64,000 bases of DNA from Gammaproteobacteria bacterium (ex Lamellibrachia satsuma) (GTDB taxonomy: Bacteria > Pseudomonadota > Gammaproteobacteria > Chromatiales > Chromatiaceae). Numbering within the stretch: position 1 is the first letter of the stretch; each line of letters starts with the position of its first letter. Position numbers and translations under genes: made by a program. Positions 26,801 to 36,310 of the stretch are shown piece after piece. The notes below the pieces were generated by a model. That model was given only the letters and a program-made list of their open reading frames with translations. It was not told the origin of the DNA and did no database searches. The stretch lies in assembly GCA_019623805.1 (NCBI GenBank), contig CP053680.1, positions 2,954,001-3,018,000 on the forward strand, in the 5' to 3' direction.

Positions 26801-29669
26801 TGCTCACATGGCAGGCGTCACATCCATAGCGGGTCTGAGCAAGGCGCTCGAATACTATGTGAATTCGCTGATGTCTCACCATCAGGTTACCAATGAGGAG
26901 GTAGTTGCCTTTATTGATGATGGTGCTTCATATATCCGTGGTCTACTGGCGTGGCTTCTTGACCATAAACTGCAGGAACCGGAGACCGAGGATTTTCTGC
27001 ATCGTCTCGACCACGCTCACGCACTGCTCGAAAAAGAAGAGGTCAGAGAGGAAACGTCTGAAGCCCGGCAGGATGGGCAGATGGAGGGCAATGTTCAAGA
27101 GGCTGAAATCTCCGAGGCGATTGAGCTTGCACCGGTTTCCGTAGAAGGTGGTGAAGAGGATATTGCAGCCGAGGTTGGCCTTGAAGACCTCTCTCTGCCA
27201 CTTATGCAGGAAGAGCCGCTGTTCGAGGTTGGCGAAGACCCGGAGCTGATCGAGATTTTCGTTGAGGAAGCGAGAGAACTGCTCGAATCCATCGAATCCA
27301 CCTACCAGCAGTGGATGGGAGATTCTGAAAACGACACGCTTATTGATGATATTCAACGCACACTTCATACCCTGAAAGGGAGTGCGCGACTGGCTGGCAT
27401 TCTGCCCGTAGGGGATCTCAGTCATGCGCTGGAGACTGTTTTTACCGGTGTAGCTGAACGTCAGCTGCAGGCTAGCGAAACAGTTACTGATCTGACGCGC
27501 CAAGCACTGGACAGATTGGCCACCCAGGTGGATGAGGTGGGCAGTATCGGCAGGGTACATCAACCTCAAAATCTGATAGGTGAGCTTGATGGCCTGCTGT
27601 CGGAAATAGGTTTGGCTGAGGTTGATGGCGAACGGACTTGGCCGGAAACGGAGGAGGCTGAAGCGCCATCCCCGGGTATTGACGAGAAGGCAGCGCAGCC
27701 TGACGAGATGGAGCCTCTGCAGGAGAGTGTGTCGTCAGCTGATGTCTGGAAGAAAGCCTTCTCTCTGTTCAAGGGTGAGACTGATGTCGAGCCCCAGGTG
27801 GATGAGTCCGGCTCGATCTTTCGACCGGCCCGAGACCAAGTGCGTGTCAGCTCCATGTTAATGGATCGCATGGTTAATAATGCCGGTGAGATCAGTATCT
27901 ATCGCACCCGTTTGGAGCAACAGAACAGTGTGCTCGGGTTTAACCTGACTGAGTTGGAGCAGACCGTGTCCCGTCTGCACGATCAGCTGCGCAAGCTGGA
28001 GATAGAGACGGAAGCCCAGATTCTCTATCGTTGGGAAAGGGACGACTACGAGAAGGATGATGGGGACAAGGCGGCTTTCGATCCGTTGGAACTCGATCGT
28101 TTCTCCAATATGCAGCAGCTCTCCAGAGCCCTGATTGAAACGGTTAGCGATCTCGACAGTATCTATCACCTGATGGACGATCTTCAGCGTGAGACAGACA
28201 CACTGTTGCTTCAGCAGTCGCGTATTTCCACCGATCTACAGGATGGACTGTTGCGCACCCGTATGGTTCCCTTTGCGCAGTTGTTGCCCAGGCTGCAGCG
28301 CGTGGTTCGGCAGACTGCCGATCAGTTGGGGAAAAAGGCGCGTCTCGATAGCTTCGGCGCCGATGGCGAGATGGATCGAAGCATACTCAATCGGATGATT
28401 CCCGCCTTGGAGCATCTGCTGCGCAACGCGGTTTCCCACGGGATCGAGAATTCATCTGAACGTGCCCAAACTGAAAAAGGCGAACAAGGTGTAGTCTCGC
28501 TTTACATGGCGAGGGAAGCAACCGACATCGTACTGACAATCTCAGACGATGGACGTGGACTGGATATCGATGCCATCAAGGTCAAGGCTGTTGACCACGG
28601 CCTGATTGTCAAGGATGCGGAGATCAGTGACGATGATCTGATGCAGTGTGTGTTGATGCCCGGTTTTACTACAGCAGACGAGGTGACTCAGATTGCTGGC
28701 CGCGGCGTGGGGCTGGATGTCGTAACCAGTGAGGTAAAGCAGCTGGGCGGTACGCTTAGCATCGACTCGCAGCCTGGTCGCGGCACCAGTTTTACCATTC
28801 GACTGCCGCTGACCCTGGCCATCACAGATGCGCTTTTGGTGCAGATCGGCGAAGAGGTCTATGCCATTCCCCACGGCAGTGTAGAGGGTGTGGTCAGAAT
28901 CAGTCACGAGGAATTGAGTGCTTGCTATGCTGGTGAGCAGGTGGGGTACAGTTACGCTGGCAGAAGCTACAAAGTCGAGAACATGGGGCAGTTGATGATG
29001 GCGGGTGCCCCCGATTTGCATGAGAGCACCAAGTGGTTCCCCATGTTGCTTGTTCACACAGGTGAACATCAGGTGGCACTGCAGGTTGACGGATTGTTGG
29101 GTACGCGTCAGATTGTAGTGAAGCCGTTGGGCAAGCAAGTGAGCAGTGTGCCCTGGATCACCGGTGGAACAATTCTGGCGGACGGGGGGGTGGCCCTGAT
29201 CCTTGATATCGGTACGCTGGTACGCCTGGGTGCTGCCCACGCGCTTGCAGTGCCGGATGCTGACAAGGCTGCTCCTGCTGGGGCTGGAAAAGAACGACTG
29301 CGGGTTTTGGTCGTGGATGACTCAATTACGGTGAGAAAAGTCACCACCCGCCTCCTGGAACGTCATGAAATGGATGTGGTGACCGCCAAAGATGGGGTGG
29401 ATGCAGTGGCACTGTTGCAGGAACAGGTGCCCGATATCATGTTGCTGGATATCGAAATGCCACGTATGGATGGTTTCGAGTTGGCGCGTCATATGCGCAA
29501 CTCAGCTGATTACAAAAAGGTTCCTATCATCATGATCTCCTCTCGCGTTGGTGAAAAACACCGTCAGCGTGCCTTCGATCTTGGTGTAAAACGCTGCCTC
29601 GGCAAACCATACCAGGAGAGCGATCTGTTGGAGAACATCAATGAAGTACTGGCGGAAGGCAGTGCATGA
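23808..29669 (+). CDS. chpA: ChpA, CheA-like hybrid kinase of the Pil-Chp pathway
   Basis: 1953 residues, shorter than the about 2470 of P. aeruginosa. The N-terminal 620 residues are FimL/HPt-like and mostly degenerate. Three clear HPt domains follow, with His688 ([11 protein letters not shown]), His993 ([11 protein letters not shown]) and His1187 ([11 protein letters not shown]). Then come the CheA dimerisation segment (from about 1340), HATPase (about 1520-1660; [20 protein letters not shown]), a CheW domain (to about 1805) and a receiver (Asp1881, [11 protein letters not shown]). Between HPt1 and HPt2 lies a run of 34 Glu-Ala pairs (868-935). The start is GTG with TGAGG upstream. It overlaps chpC by 4 bp. 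Confidence 0.94.
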   Translation: MTNIHDFGALNWVKEEIDETLRQARQALEERIEGEGEASSLEVCADRLHQISGVLQMVQAYGPGMLAEEMEQVARAMYSGKVRQIDDAAEALMLALIQLPDYLEKLQSGDSDIPFIVLPLLNDLRAVREAPLLSEAALFNPDLDDVSVVGRITGEPNEDLPALARRSRHKFHLGLLNWYRKLNVEKGWSYLQDVVDELERSAGTEQVHRLMWVAGALIQGLREFTIDSGIAVKQLFGKLDRQLKHIVDEGESSLVNDPPKDLLKNLLYYVARADSGNPRIQEVKEAYHLNEVLPSEADLALGRQGLTGANEDLAESVRDAIHIELTHVKDILDLFMRGEQSQPGALAKMETPLRKLGDTLGMIGQGALRTRLIRQADRVHSIVERETQPEEFELMEMAGDLLFVESSLSNIHSGKASIDHVVDDGGWGQDLPQGEYESLVRQTVREAKVDIAKAKEAIISYTETAHDASVLEDVYDEFHRVYGALNLLGLVEPARILGLTADFIRAHLIEDGQIPERQQLNSLADVISSIEYFLESLIDGAGDRNEIVSIARAALAGLLETRGALPSEKAEAVSDVPAPVVPLPVSPEIIPDEESETEEAVPVEALEVPSPVDVISQQVEQAEIEASTQEIPIPSADKPALEDIDSEILEIFIEEAREELEVIQEYLPRWQQNHDDKDALITFRRSFHTLKGSGRLVGAKIIGELAWSVENMINRVIDETIVVTPEIFDLLDTVQNIMPELIDCQERSVLPTVDVDAVINRAFALSEGRAAESATAKTEEVKPLPEHGEESTPSSHYPSAEEEILVDTDLLEVAGIEASEDADSTEPVVESPALDQIDEALAHLDTTGDEVSGYEVAIEESIVDASLEAEAEAEAEAEAEAEAEAEAEAEAEAEAEAEAEAEAEAEAEAEAEAEAEAEAEAEAEAEAEAEAEAEAPEEVVPAADLEIELDTELLEIFEAESAAHLKTLDKFVRKAKASAEGMPLTEKVSRAFHTLHGSAHMAGVTSIAGLSKALEYYVNSLMSHHQVTNEEVVAFIDDGASYIRGLLAWLLDHKLQEPETEDFLHRLDHAHALLEKEEVREETSEARQDGQMEGNVQEAEISEAIELAPVSVEGGEEDIAAEVGLEDLSLPLMQEEPLFEVGEDPELIEIFVEEARELLESIESTYQQWMGDSENDTLIDDIQRTLHTLKGSARLAGILPVGDLSHALETVFTGVAERQLQASETVTDLTRQALDRLATQVDEVGSIGRVHQPQNLIGELDGLLSEIGLAEVDGERTWPETEEAEAPSPGIDEKAAQPDEMEPLQESVSSADVWKKAFSLFKGETDVEPQVDESGSIFRPARDQVRVSSMLMDRMVNNAGEISIYRTRLEQQNSVLGFNLTELEQTVSRLHDQLRKLEIETEAQILYRWERDDYEKDDGDKAAFDPLELDRFSNMQQLSRALIETVSDLDSIYHLMDDLQRETDTLLLQQSRISTDLQDGLLRTRMVPFAQLLPRLQRVVRQTADQLGKKARLDSFGADGEMDRSILNRMIPALEHLLRNAVSHGIENSSERAQTEKGEQGVVSLYMAREATDIVLTISDDGRGLDIDAIKVKAVDHGLIVKDAEISDDDLMQCVLMPGFTTADEVTQIAGRGVGLDVVTSEVKQLGGTLSIDSQPGRGTSFTIRLPLTLAITDALLVQIGEEVYAIPHGSVEGVVRISHEELSACYAGEQVGYSYAGRSYKVENMGQLMMAGAPDLHESTKWFPMLLVHTGEHQVALQVDGLLGTRQIVVKPLGKQVSSVPWITGGTILADGGVALILDIGTLVRLGAAHALAVPDADKAAPAGAGKERLRVLVVDDSITVRKVTTRLLERHEMDVVTAKDGVDAVALLQEQVPDIMLLDIEMPRMDGFELARHMRNSADYKKVPIIMISSRVGEKHRQRAFDLGVKRCLGKPYQESDLLENINEVLAEGSA
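26409..26612 (+). repeat. Pure hexanucleotide repeat (GAAGCC)34 inside chpA
   Basis: A 204-bp tract of 34 consecutive 6-bp units GAAGCC, the last one ending in GCG, encodes alternating Glu and Ala. There is no interruption or synonymous change over the first 33 units. Since the unit is 6 bp, slippage would lengthen or shorten the linker by two residues at a time and keep the frame. The tract separates the first two HPt domains of ChpA. Confidence 0.97.
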
Positions 29670-30136
29670 GTGAAGCTGTCTCATCAGAGGTGCGAAGCGT
29701 TCTGATCCCGCTCGAATCGGAACGGCTGTTACTGCCGAATGCCGCAGTGGCGGAAGTGGTCGGCTACCGGAAACCTGAGCCACAGGCGAATCTGCCAAAC
29801 TGGCTGCTTGGATTTATTGAGTGGCGGCAGTATGACATTCCAGTGGTTTCTATTGACGGGTTATTGGACAAATCGATTCAAGCGCCCGGTCATCGTGGCC
29901 GAATAATCGTGACCCACACCCTGAATGGCGATGAGGAACTGCCGTACATTGGTTTGGTTGCCCAGGCAATCCCCCGTTTGGTGCGTGTAACCAGTGACAA
30001 TATTTTGCCCGCCTCTACAGATGAAGATATGGGCGTTGTGATACAGAAACCGGTAATCGTTGGTGGTGAATCAGCGCTTATTCCTGACCTCGATGAGTTG
30101 GAGTTACTTGTTCAGGACGCCTTGGCACAGATGTAA
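29666..30136 (+). CDS. chpC: CheW-like protein ChpC
   Basis: 156 residues with a reduced CheW fold: VRSVLIPLESERLLLPNAAV, LPNWLLGFIEWRQYDIPVVS and IGLVAQAIPRLVRV. It overlaps the end of chpA by 4 bp (ATGA). In P. aeruginosa the order is chpA-chpB-chpC; here the chpB methylesterase is missing and the CheW-like gene follows chpA directly. ChpC is thought to link additional receptors to ChpA. The gene ends the Pil-Chp operon. Confidence 0.87.
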   Translation: MSEAVSSEVRSVLIPLESERLLLPNAAVAEVVGYRKPEPQANLPNWLLGFIEWRQYDIPVVSIDGLLDKSIQAPGHRGRIIVTHTLNGDEELPYIGLVAQAIPRLVRVTSDNILPASTDEDMGVVIQKPVIVGGESALIPDLDELELLVQDALAQM

Positions 30137-30240
30137 CTCGTGTCTGTTCTGCGACTCCATACTGATCGATTTCTCCCTCTGACTTCCTTGCGCTTTTCAT
30201 CCTGACTCTGCACCACACACCTCTCTGCTGAAATCATTTC

Positions 30241-30269
30241 TTGGGTGGAGTGTGCCAAATACCACCCAA
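30241..30269. repeat. 8-bp perfect inverted repeat after chpC
   Basis: TTGGGTGG (30241-30248) and CCACCCAA (30262-30269) are exact reverse complements 13 bp apart. It lies about 105 bp after the chpC stop and is followed by AT-rich sequence without a real T-run. It could be a weak terminator for the pil operon or a protein site ahead of the yqhA-type gene. Confidence 0.4.
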
Positions 30270-30328
30270 ATAATGTCTCAAAATAGTCTTGATTCCTGCT
30301 TAAGTCTGGATTTTTCGCCCTGCCCGAA

Positions 30329-30377
30329 TTGACAATTAATTAATCCTTCCTGAAGATGTGTCTTTAATAAGGATTAA
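30329..30377 (+). promoter_or_regulatory. Consensus -35 with overlapping 9-bp inverted repeat
   Basis: A consensus TTGACA lies at 30329-30334. TTAATCCTT (30340-30348) and AAGGATTAA (30369-30377) form a perfect 9-bp inverted repeat with a 20-bp spacing, and the first arm falls where the -35/-10 spacer would be. No good -10 was found 17 bp on. It lies 24 bp before the GTG of the YqhA-family gene, so operator or leader hairpin roles are both possible. Confidence 0.4.
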
Positions 30378-30400
30378 CAATAAATAAGGGGGGGGTTGGC

Positions 30401-31087
30401 GTGGAATCAAATAAAACAAGTCAGGAGCCTGACAAGAGCCGTCTGGAACGTTGGGAGAGTTTTCTTGATGACAAAGTTGAACCCGGCCTTTGGGGGATGC
30501 GGCACCTTGCTATCCTCTCTGTATTGGTCTCTCTATGCGTTTCTATCATATGGTTGGGCCTCATGCTGGTTGAATTCACCCACCTGGTTAAGCTGCTTGG
30601 TGACATCGGCTCGTCCGGTTGGAAAATTACAGTCATCAAAACCTCTGTTGAGGCAATAGATGCGGTATTGATGGCCTCGATTTTTATGGTCTTTACCTAT
30701 GGAATCTATGAGCTGTTCATCAGTGAGATAGGTCTGCCGGGAAAATATTCCGGCAGCAAAAAGGATGCTGAATACCAGAAGATCAAAGGTCAGATTCTCA
30801 AAATTGATGACATCGATCACCTGAAGAGCAAGCTGGGTAAACTGATTCTGATGGTACTTATCGTCAAACTATTCTCTTATGGTCTCTCGCTGGATATTAA
30901 CGTCAGTGCCACGGAGGCAGAAGATGTGACCTATGCGTTGGATGCCATGCTGAAACTGGGTGGTGTACTGGTGATGATTGCGTTGACGCTTTTCCTGAGC
31001 CACTCCAGTGTTCAAATCAATATCCACCGTGGTAGAGAACCTGACAGGAAGGCTGTTGACAGGCCTGCCGGTCCTTATGATTTTTGA
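30401..31087 (+). CDS. YqhA family (UPF0114) membrane protein
   Basis: 228 residues. Four hydrophobic segments are visible (about 33-58, 72-108, 145-165 and 183-203), and the motif IYELFISEIGLPGKY after the second is typical of UPF0114/YqhA. Biochemical function is unknown. The start is a GTG preceded by an AAGGGGGGGG run 6-7 bases upstream, an unusually strong purine stretch. It heads a same-strand cluster with a CHASE2 protein, an SH3-like protein and an M48 peptidase. Confidence 0.83.
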   Translation: MESNKTSQEPDKSRLERWESFLDDKVEPGLWGMRHLAILSVLVSLCVSIIWLGLMLVEFTHLVKLLGDIGSSGWKITVIKTSVEAIDAVLMASIFMVFTYGIYELFISEIGLPGKYSGSKKDAEYQKIKGQILKIDDIDHLKSKLGKLILMVLIVKLFSYGLSLDINVSATEAEDVTYALDAMLKLGGVLVMIALTLFLSHSSVQINIHRGREPDRKAVDRPAGPYDF

Positions 31088-31138
31088 TGAACACTGTTTG
31101 TTGAAGCGGCTGCATCAATTGGCTCGCGGAAACTTCTG

Positions 31139-32512
31139 ATGCCTGATAAACAAACATTTGCGCTGTTTGTTGTGCGCTGGTTGTTTTACTCCTTCCTCGG
31201 GGTGGGTATTTTGACGCTTAACCCTTTCGGTCTTGGAGATGTCGCCGATCAGGCCTCACAGGATGCTTTCTACAAAGTGATGGCTCCCCTTTACCAATCG
31301 TCGGCCCAGAAGGATATTCTGGTTGTACTGCAGAATGACCGGACAATCGATGCACTCCACAGTCAGGGAGCCATCCGTGCCAACGAGTGGCCACTGCTCT
31401 ATCAGGATCATGGCGTCATTTTGGAACGCCTGGGTCGTTATAATGCGCGCGCTGTTTTTGTCGATGTCTATTTCAAAAAAGAACGCAGTATTGATAGTAG
31501 TCTGCCGCGTATGGAACGCCGCCTGCAACGGGTCCAGGAGCGTTTCAAAACACGTTATCTCTTTGCCGGTGGTTACAGCGATGAGGAGCTGACTCCAATA
31601 CAGAAAAGTCTGGATTCGAAATTCGGGCTGACAGTCAACGGCTGGGAAGGGTATGAAAAAGGCTATCCCCTGCGTGATGGGGGGCGCTATACCTCGGCCT
31701 ATGAACTCTATCGGCTTGCCTGTCTCGGGGATTCTCCACTGGATAGTTGTGCAAAAGATGTGCTGAATGAGAGTCCGGCCGTCGAGGGGACTGCTCTGTC
31801 AGTGCGTTGGGGGAGCCGCCCTGCACCGCCGCCCTTCCCTGAAGTTATTACCGATGTTTGTTCCGGGAAACAGGACGATATTGCTGAAATGGCGCGGCAG
31901 CTCTTCTGGGGGTTGGTAAATGACTTTGTCGATTATGACGACGAGCAGGCGCTGGAGGTTCCCTGTCCCTACCAGCAGGTGCTTTTCGCCGACGATCTGC
32001 TCTATTTCGATAAATTGGGTACGCCTGAACAGAAGGAGCGGCTTCGGTCATTGGTAGAAAACAAAATTGTCCTTTATGGCCTCCATTTGGAGGGGCTCCA
32101 TGATATCGTCCGCTCCCCCGTTCATGGCTTGCTACCAGGGGTAATGTTGCACGCCATGGCATTGGACAACCTGATGTCAGATGGCCAGGATGTGGTCAGA
32201 GCAGCCAATGAGGAACTGGACCGGCTCAATCAATGGGCCTGGGTTGTCGTAGCGGGATTAATTTCTCTTTTGTTGCTTTTTATCGACATGAAAGGCAGAG
32301 TTAACAACAAATGGATGGAGTATTCGCGCAGCCTGGTTGTGGCATCCGGGATATTTGCTATTCTGGTTCTTGCGGGTGGTATGTTTTTGGTCCTGCGATA
32401 TGAGCCGCTCAACTCAATTGGTTACCTCGCATTGCTCGGTATTGTCGGGCAATTTGTTAACAGTGAACTCACTAAGCGAGTGGTGATAACCATTGAGCGT
32501 GTACTAAAATAA
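31139..32512 (+). CDS. CHASE2-domain membrane protein without an output domain
   Basis: 457 residues. One N-terminal membrane segment (about 10-30) is followed by a periplasmic CHASE2 sensor domain to about 360 (KDILVVLQNDRTIDAL; ARAVFVDVYF; ENKIVLYGLHLEGLHDIVRSP; LLPGVMLHAMALDNL) and three closely spaced C-terminal membrane segments (about 363-385, 400-421 and 426-445). CHASE2 usually feeds a kinase or a cyclase, but here the protein ends at the membrane. It therefore has to signal through a partner, if at all. Neighbours 30 bp downstream and 51 bp upstream are on the same strand. Confidence 0.85.
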   Translation: MPDKQTFALFVVRWLFYSFLGVGILTLNPFGLGDVADQASQDAFYKVMAPLYQSSAQKDILVVLQNDRTIDALHSQGAIRANEWPLLYQDHGVILERLGRYNARAVFVDVYFKKERSIDSSLPRMERRLQRVQERFKTRYLFAGGYSDEELTPIQKSLDSKFGLTVNGWEGYEKGYPLRDGGRYTSAYELYRLACLGDSPLDSCAKDVLNESPAVEGTALSVRWGSRPAPPPFPEVITDVCSGKQDDIAEMARQLFWGLVNDFVDYDDEQALEVPCPYQQVLFADDLLYFDKLGTPEQKERLRSLVENKIVLYGLHLEGLHDIVRSPVHGLLPGVMLHAMALDNLMSDGQDVVRAANEELDRLNQWAWVVVAGLISLLLLFIDMKGRVNNKWMEYSRSLVVASGIFAILVLAGGMFLVLRYEPLNSIGYLALLGIVGQFVNSELTKRVVITIERVLK

Positions 32513-32541
32513 TTCTGAGTTTGGTCAGAAATGGAAAAACT

Positions 32542-32928
32542 ATGGACAGACAAAAACCCCATCACCTTGGATTATTGTTCATCCTGACTTGCGCGCTCTT
32601 GTTGGCGTTTCCGGTCAGAGCCGAATCGCCTCCCCGTGAAATCGTTGGCTTTGACAGTGATGAGGTCGAGGTGCGCGAGGCAGGAAAATATCGCTATCAA
32701 TCCGTCGACGGGCTGGGAGAGCCGCCAATCACTGTTCTCGCCAAAGATCAGAGTAATTTCCTGAAGATCCGGACGCCGGAGGGAAAAGAGGTTTGGGTTA
32801 ACCAGAGCGATGTTCTGACAGGTGATTTGCAAAACCTGAAGCGAAATGACTGTCACCGGGCCGCTATTGCACAGGCCAGCGATCGGCGCCAATATGGTCT
32901 TCGTGGGGTGGGTGAGTCATGTCCATAA
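32542..32928 (+). CDS. Small exported protein with SH3-like domain
   Basis: 128 residues. A signal peptide (core LGLLFILTCALLLAFPVRA) precedes an about 60-residue bacterial SH3-like module: EVREAGKYRYQSVDG, PITVLAKDQSNFLKIRT and GKEVWVNQSDV. Such modules bind peptidoglycan or proteins in the periplasm. The ATG at 32542 gives a normal signal peptide; an in-frame TTG seven codons earlier is less likely. The last 10 bp overlap the M48 peptidase gene, a strong sign of co-expression. Confidence 0.75.
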   Translation: MDRQKPHHLGLLFILTCALLLAFPVRAESPPREIVGFDSDEVEVREAGKYRYQSVDGLGEPPITVLAKDQSNFLKIRTPEGKEVWVNQSDVLTGDLQNLKRNDCHRAAIAQASDRRQYGLRGVGESCP

Positions 32929-34487
32929 AAAGAAGGTTAATGATCCCCCTCCTGGGCTTCTGCATCCCTCTCCTGTTTTCCAGCGCAAGTCATGGTGGGA
33001 TTGGAGATTTTTTTACTTCGGTGAAGGAATCAGTCGGTTCCGCTGTCGGTAGTGTGGGCAGGGCCGTCGGACTCTCAGACCGAACCTCGGGGCTTGAGGG
33101 CACGCTGCTCGACCAGTTGACAGCCGAGCAGGATGCGGAAGAGGCTGCAATGGAGACGGAACAGTCTGCAGGGGATAGCGGCGGCTTCCAACAGGATATT
33201 CTTTTACTGCGCCGCGCAGGAGAAGGTGTGGCGCAACTTTCAGAGCTCGAGAAGTACCTAAACGGGGTCAAGGATAAACTGCTTACTGCCTGGCCCGGCC
33301 GAAAAATCCAGACCCATGTCTATATTTCACCCAGCCCGGATTTTGCCGCGCAGGCGTTGCCCAACGGTGTCATCTCCATTCCACTGGGAACGCTATTGAA
33401 ACTGAAGAACGAGGATCAACTGGCTGCGTTATTGGGTCATGAACTTTCTCATCTGATATTGGAGCACCATCAAAAGGAAACACTGAGTGTCGTCAGCGAA
33501 CGTCTGCTGGATTATTCAGATCTCTATCTGCAGGTTGCAGTCGGAAAGGGGAAGGCAGGTGCAGCAGATTACGCGAAGCTAAAGGTGGCTGACTGGGCCT
33601 TGAAGAATGCTTTTTTCCCCAACTGGAATCGGGGACAGGAGAATGAGGCAGACTACCTGGGAGCCGATCTGCTGATTCGTGCCGGCTATAATGGCGATGC
33701 GATGCTTGAGGTCCTGAAGTTGATCGAATTCACCGCCCAGAAAAGGGTGGAGTTTGTCGAACGCAATCCTGTGGTCACCACTCAATCTCCAAAAAGCAGT
33801 CCAGAGCTGAAGATTGATTTTAATCAGCTGTTGAGCAATGTATCGGATGATCTCAAAGATCAGTTGAGCCACAGCCATGAGGATGCAAAAGAGCGGCGCA
33901 AGCAGATCAGAAAATATGTCCGGGCCTCCCATCCTGACCGGGCTCGACCGGCGTTCATTGAGAAGCCTTTTTTGACGGTTATGAAGAGTGCGTCTTCACG
34001 CAAATTTATCGCATGCTATAAGCATGCGTATGAGGCGAACGATTTGATGCTTCAGGCCAAGGAAAAACCCGGCATACTCACGAAGGCTGCAGCGAGTGGA
34101 TTGAAAGGCATAAGTGGAAGTTGTTCCGATGATCCATACACCCGCATGGTGATGTTTCAGGTGCGGTATTATCAGAACAAGGGTAAATCGGCAGTAACGA
34201 ATCTTACGAAAGCCTATAAGTCGGGCCAGGCGCCATATAATACCTACAGCATGCTATCCGATATTGCCTACAAGAAGGGAGAGTTCAAGACCAGCCTTGC
34301 GTTTCAACAGGCGCTGAGTGAGACATTCAAAGAGGATGTGGAGTATCTACCGCGTATGATTGCAACCAGGCAGAAATTGGGGCAGAAGGCCAGTGAGCTG
34401 TCGCTACTTTGCATTGCGACGGGAAAAGCCAAACTGATCACCCGTTGTGATGAAGCCAAGAAGGGGATGTGGCGTCCGGCGATATGA
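32919..34487 (+). CDS. Exported M48-family zinc metallopeptidase
   Basis: 522 residues. A signal peptide (LGFCIPLLFSSASHG) is followed by a region rich in Gly, Ser and Val, then the M48 domain at about 120-300 with the zinc motif GHELSHLILEHH and the third ligand Glu in ENEADYLGADLLIRAGY. The last 170 residues are helical and TPR-like (AVTNLTKAYKSGQAPYNTYS). M48 enzymes such as BepA work in envelope quality control. It overlaps the SH3-like gene by 10 bp. As the last gene of the CHASE2 cluster it could be the effector that the CHASE2 protein controls (inference). Confidence 0.85.
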   Translation: MSIKRRLMIPLLGFCIPLLFSSASHGGIGDFFTSVKESVGSAVGSVGRAVGLSDRTSGLEGTLLDQLTAEQDAEEAAMETEQSAGDSGGFQQDILLLRRAGEGVAQLSELEKYLNGVKDKLLTAWPGRKIQTHVYISPSPDFAAQALPNGVISIPLGTLLKLKNEDQLAALLGHELSHLILEHHQKETLSVVSERLLDYSDLYLQVAVGKGKAGAADYAKLKVADWALKNAFFPNWNRGQENEADYLGADLLIRAGYNGDAMLEVLKLIEFTAQKRVEFVERNPVVTTQSPKSSPELKIDFNQLLSNVSDDLKDQLSHSHEDAKERRKQIRKYVRASHPDRARPAFIEKPFLTVMKSASSRKFIACYKHAYEANDLMLQAKEKPGILTKAAASGLKGISGSCSDDPYTRMVMFQVRYYQNKGKSAVTNLTKAYKSGQAPYNTYSMLSDIAYKKGEFKTSLAFQQALSETFKEDVEYLPRMIATRQKLGQKASELSLLCIATGKAKLITRCDEAKKGMWRPAI

Positions 34488-34494
34488 TGCAGCA

Positions 34495-34798
34495 CTAGGA
34501 GACTGTCGGGTTTAACACTGTTTGGCTGCAAATCCCTGGATGACGATCAACTCAGCTTATCGGACTCGTTAAATAGGTCCACTATTGATGCTCGGCGTCC
34601 TGCCTCGCACCCTGCGGTGGCTTCGCCGTCAAATGGACTCCTGTTCATTTAATCGCCTCGTTCGGTAAACTGATTTGATTCGCCCCCAGTGATTTTATTA
34701 CGGGCATCCTGCCCTTCACCCCTTCGGGGGCAGCAGAGCTGCTCAATCCGCTCCTGCGGATTAGTCGCATCAAACGGATAAACCCGACAGCCTCCTAG
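34495..34798. mobile_element. MITE-like element, 304 bp, with 20-bp terminal inverted repeats
   Basis: The left end (34495-34514, CTAGGAGACTGTCGGGTTTA) and the right end (34779-34798) are inverted repeats with one mismatch (A/G at base 8). The interior has no reading frame of note but has small hairpins, for example CCCCTTCGGGG near 34716-34726 and AAATG/CATTT near 34631-34650. No transposase is present, and no target duplication beyond the CTAG within the ends is obvious. It fills most of the gap between the M48 peptidase and rsmE, which converge on it. Movement by a transposase acting in trans is inference. Confidence 0.6.
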
Positions 34799-34875
34799 CG
34801 TATCGCTATGCTCAGCACGTCCTGCGATTCTGTGGTTTCCGCACTTTCGTTAGGTAACTGATTGGCCGGCTCACT

Positions 34876-35610
34876 TCAGTCGGCAAAATCCCCCCACAGG
34901 ATTTGCATGGCTGAGATGGCTGCCAGTGGGGCGGTTTCGGTACGCAGCACCCTGGGTCCCAGCCTGATGCCGGTGAACCCCCTCTCTTTTGCAATCTCTC
35001 TCTCCTCACCGGAGAGTCCACCCTCCGGACCAACTAGTAGCTGCACATCCTCCTTGGCAGCTGGCAGGTTTGTTAGCGTGAGATCGCTTCGGTGATCAAG
35101 TAATAAACGGAGTCCGGCAGAGCTGTTTTCAATCGCGGAACTATAGCCGACTGGCTTATGCAGGATGGGGATATGACAGCGTCCGGACTGTTCACAGGCG
35201 CTGATGATGATCTTCTGCCAATGATCCATGCGCCGTACAAGCCGTTTGTGGTCCAATTTAACCACGCAGCGTTCAGAAAAGACTGGCTGGATTTCAGCAA
35301 CGCCGAGTTCCACTGATTTCTGCAGTGCAAAATCCATGCGCTCGCCACGGGAGATGCCGATGGTCAGATGGATGTGCAACGGTGGGGGCGCCTCATGCCG
35401 AAGACAGTGGGTTAATTCAGCTTCAACGGCGTTTTTCTGGCATGTTAGTAGACGTGCGGCATATTCATTGCCGTTACCGTTGAAAAGCACGACATCTCCA
35501 CCCGGTTTGAGGCGCAGCACCTGGCCGAGGTGGCGTGAGGGTTCCTTCTCCAGAGTGACCGAACCGGTGTCGGCAAGATCATGGTGGGTAAAGATGCGGG
35601 GGATACGCAT
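34876..35610 (-). CDS. rsmE: 16S rRNA (uracil1498-N3)-methyltransferase
   Basis: 244 residues, normal for RsmE. An N-terminal PUA-like part (RIFTHHDLADTGSVTL, HLGQVLRLKPGGDVVLFNGNG) precedes a SPOUT knot with LLVGPEGGLSGEEREIAKERGF and IRLGPRVLRTETAPLAAISA. It methylates U1498 of 16S rRNA using SAM. It begins one base after the rnfE stop and is probably read as the last gene of the rnf operon. Confidence 0.95.
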   Translation of the reverse strand: MRIPRIFTHHDLADTGSVTLEKEPSRHLGQVLRLKPGGDVVLFNGNGNEYAARLLTCQKNAVEAELTHCLRHEAPPPLHIHLTIGISRGERMDFALQKSVELGVAEIQPVFSERCVVKLDHKRLVRRMDHWQKIIISACEQSGRCHIPILHKPVGYSSAIENSSAGLRLLLDHRSDLTLTNLPAAKEDVQLLVGPEGGLSGEEREIAKERGFTGIRLGPRVLRTETAPLAAISAMQILWGDFAD

Positions 35611-35611
35611 C

Positions 35612-36310
35612 TCAGGACGTGCCGGCTTCAGCTCCGGATTCGATGGCCTCAGGTTTTGTCGCAGTTGTCTGTGCCAGCCGTTTATCGATCAGATTCTTTA
35701 TTGCAATCATCAGGCCCAGACCGATGAATGCCCCTGGTGGCAGGATCGCAAGCAGCATGCCCTGGAAATCACTGCCCAGTGACAGACTCATGCCCTCAGC
35801 GGCGGCACCGAACATCAGATGGGCCTGGTCGAAAAGTGTGCCCTGGCCGATCAATTCGCGCATGCCACCCAGTGTGACCAATACCAGTGTGAAACCCACA
35901 CCGACACTCAGGCCATCCACCAGCGAACGCAGCAGGTTGTTTTTGGATGCGAAGGCTTCAGCACGACCGATGATGGCGCAGTTGGTGACGATCAGAGGGA
36001 TAAAGATACCGAGGATCTTGTGCAGTTCGTGGAAGTAGGCGTTCATGCTCAGTTCGATGGCGGTCACGAAGGAGGCGATGACCAGTACGAATACCGGCAG
36101 CCGCACCTCTGATCTGACCAGATTGCGGATCAGCGATACCGTGCCGTTGGAAGCCACCAGCACTGCGGTGGTGGCAATGCCAAGCCCCAAGCCGTTGATT
36201 GCGGTGTTGGTCACCGCCAGCAGGGGGCAGAGACCGAGCAGGGCGACCAGTGCCTGGTTGCTGCCCCAGAGCCCATCTTTGATGATCCGGCCTAATCCGC
36301 TATTGCTCAT
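35612..36310 (-). CDS. rnfE: Rnf complex subunit RnfE/RsxE
   Basis: 232 residues and six membrane segments. The family signatures [20 protein letters not shown] and [20 protein letters not shown] are present, the second carrying the conserved Cys. RnfA and RnfE together form the transmembrane core that couples ferredoxin/NAD electron transfer to ion flow. It overlaps rnfG by 4 bp. The C-terminal tail ([14 protein letters not shown]) is variable in the family. Confidence 0.95.
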   Translation of the reverse strand: MSNSGLGRIIKDGLWGSNQALVALLGLCPLLAVTNTAINGLGLGIATTAVLVASNGTVSLIRNLVRSEVRLPVFVLVIASFVTAIELSMNAYFHELHKILGIFIPLIVTNCAIIGRAEAFASKNNLLRSLVDGLSVGVGFTLVLVTLGGMRELIGQGTLFDQAHLMFGAAAEGMSLSLGSDFQGMLLAILPPGAFIGLGLMIAIKNLIDKRLAQTTATKPEAIESGAEAGTS

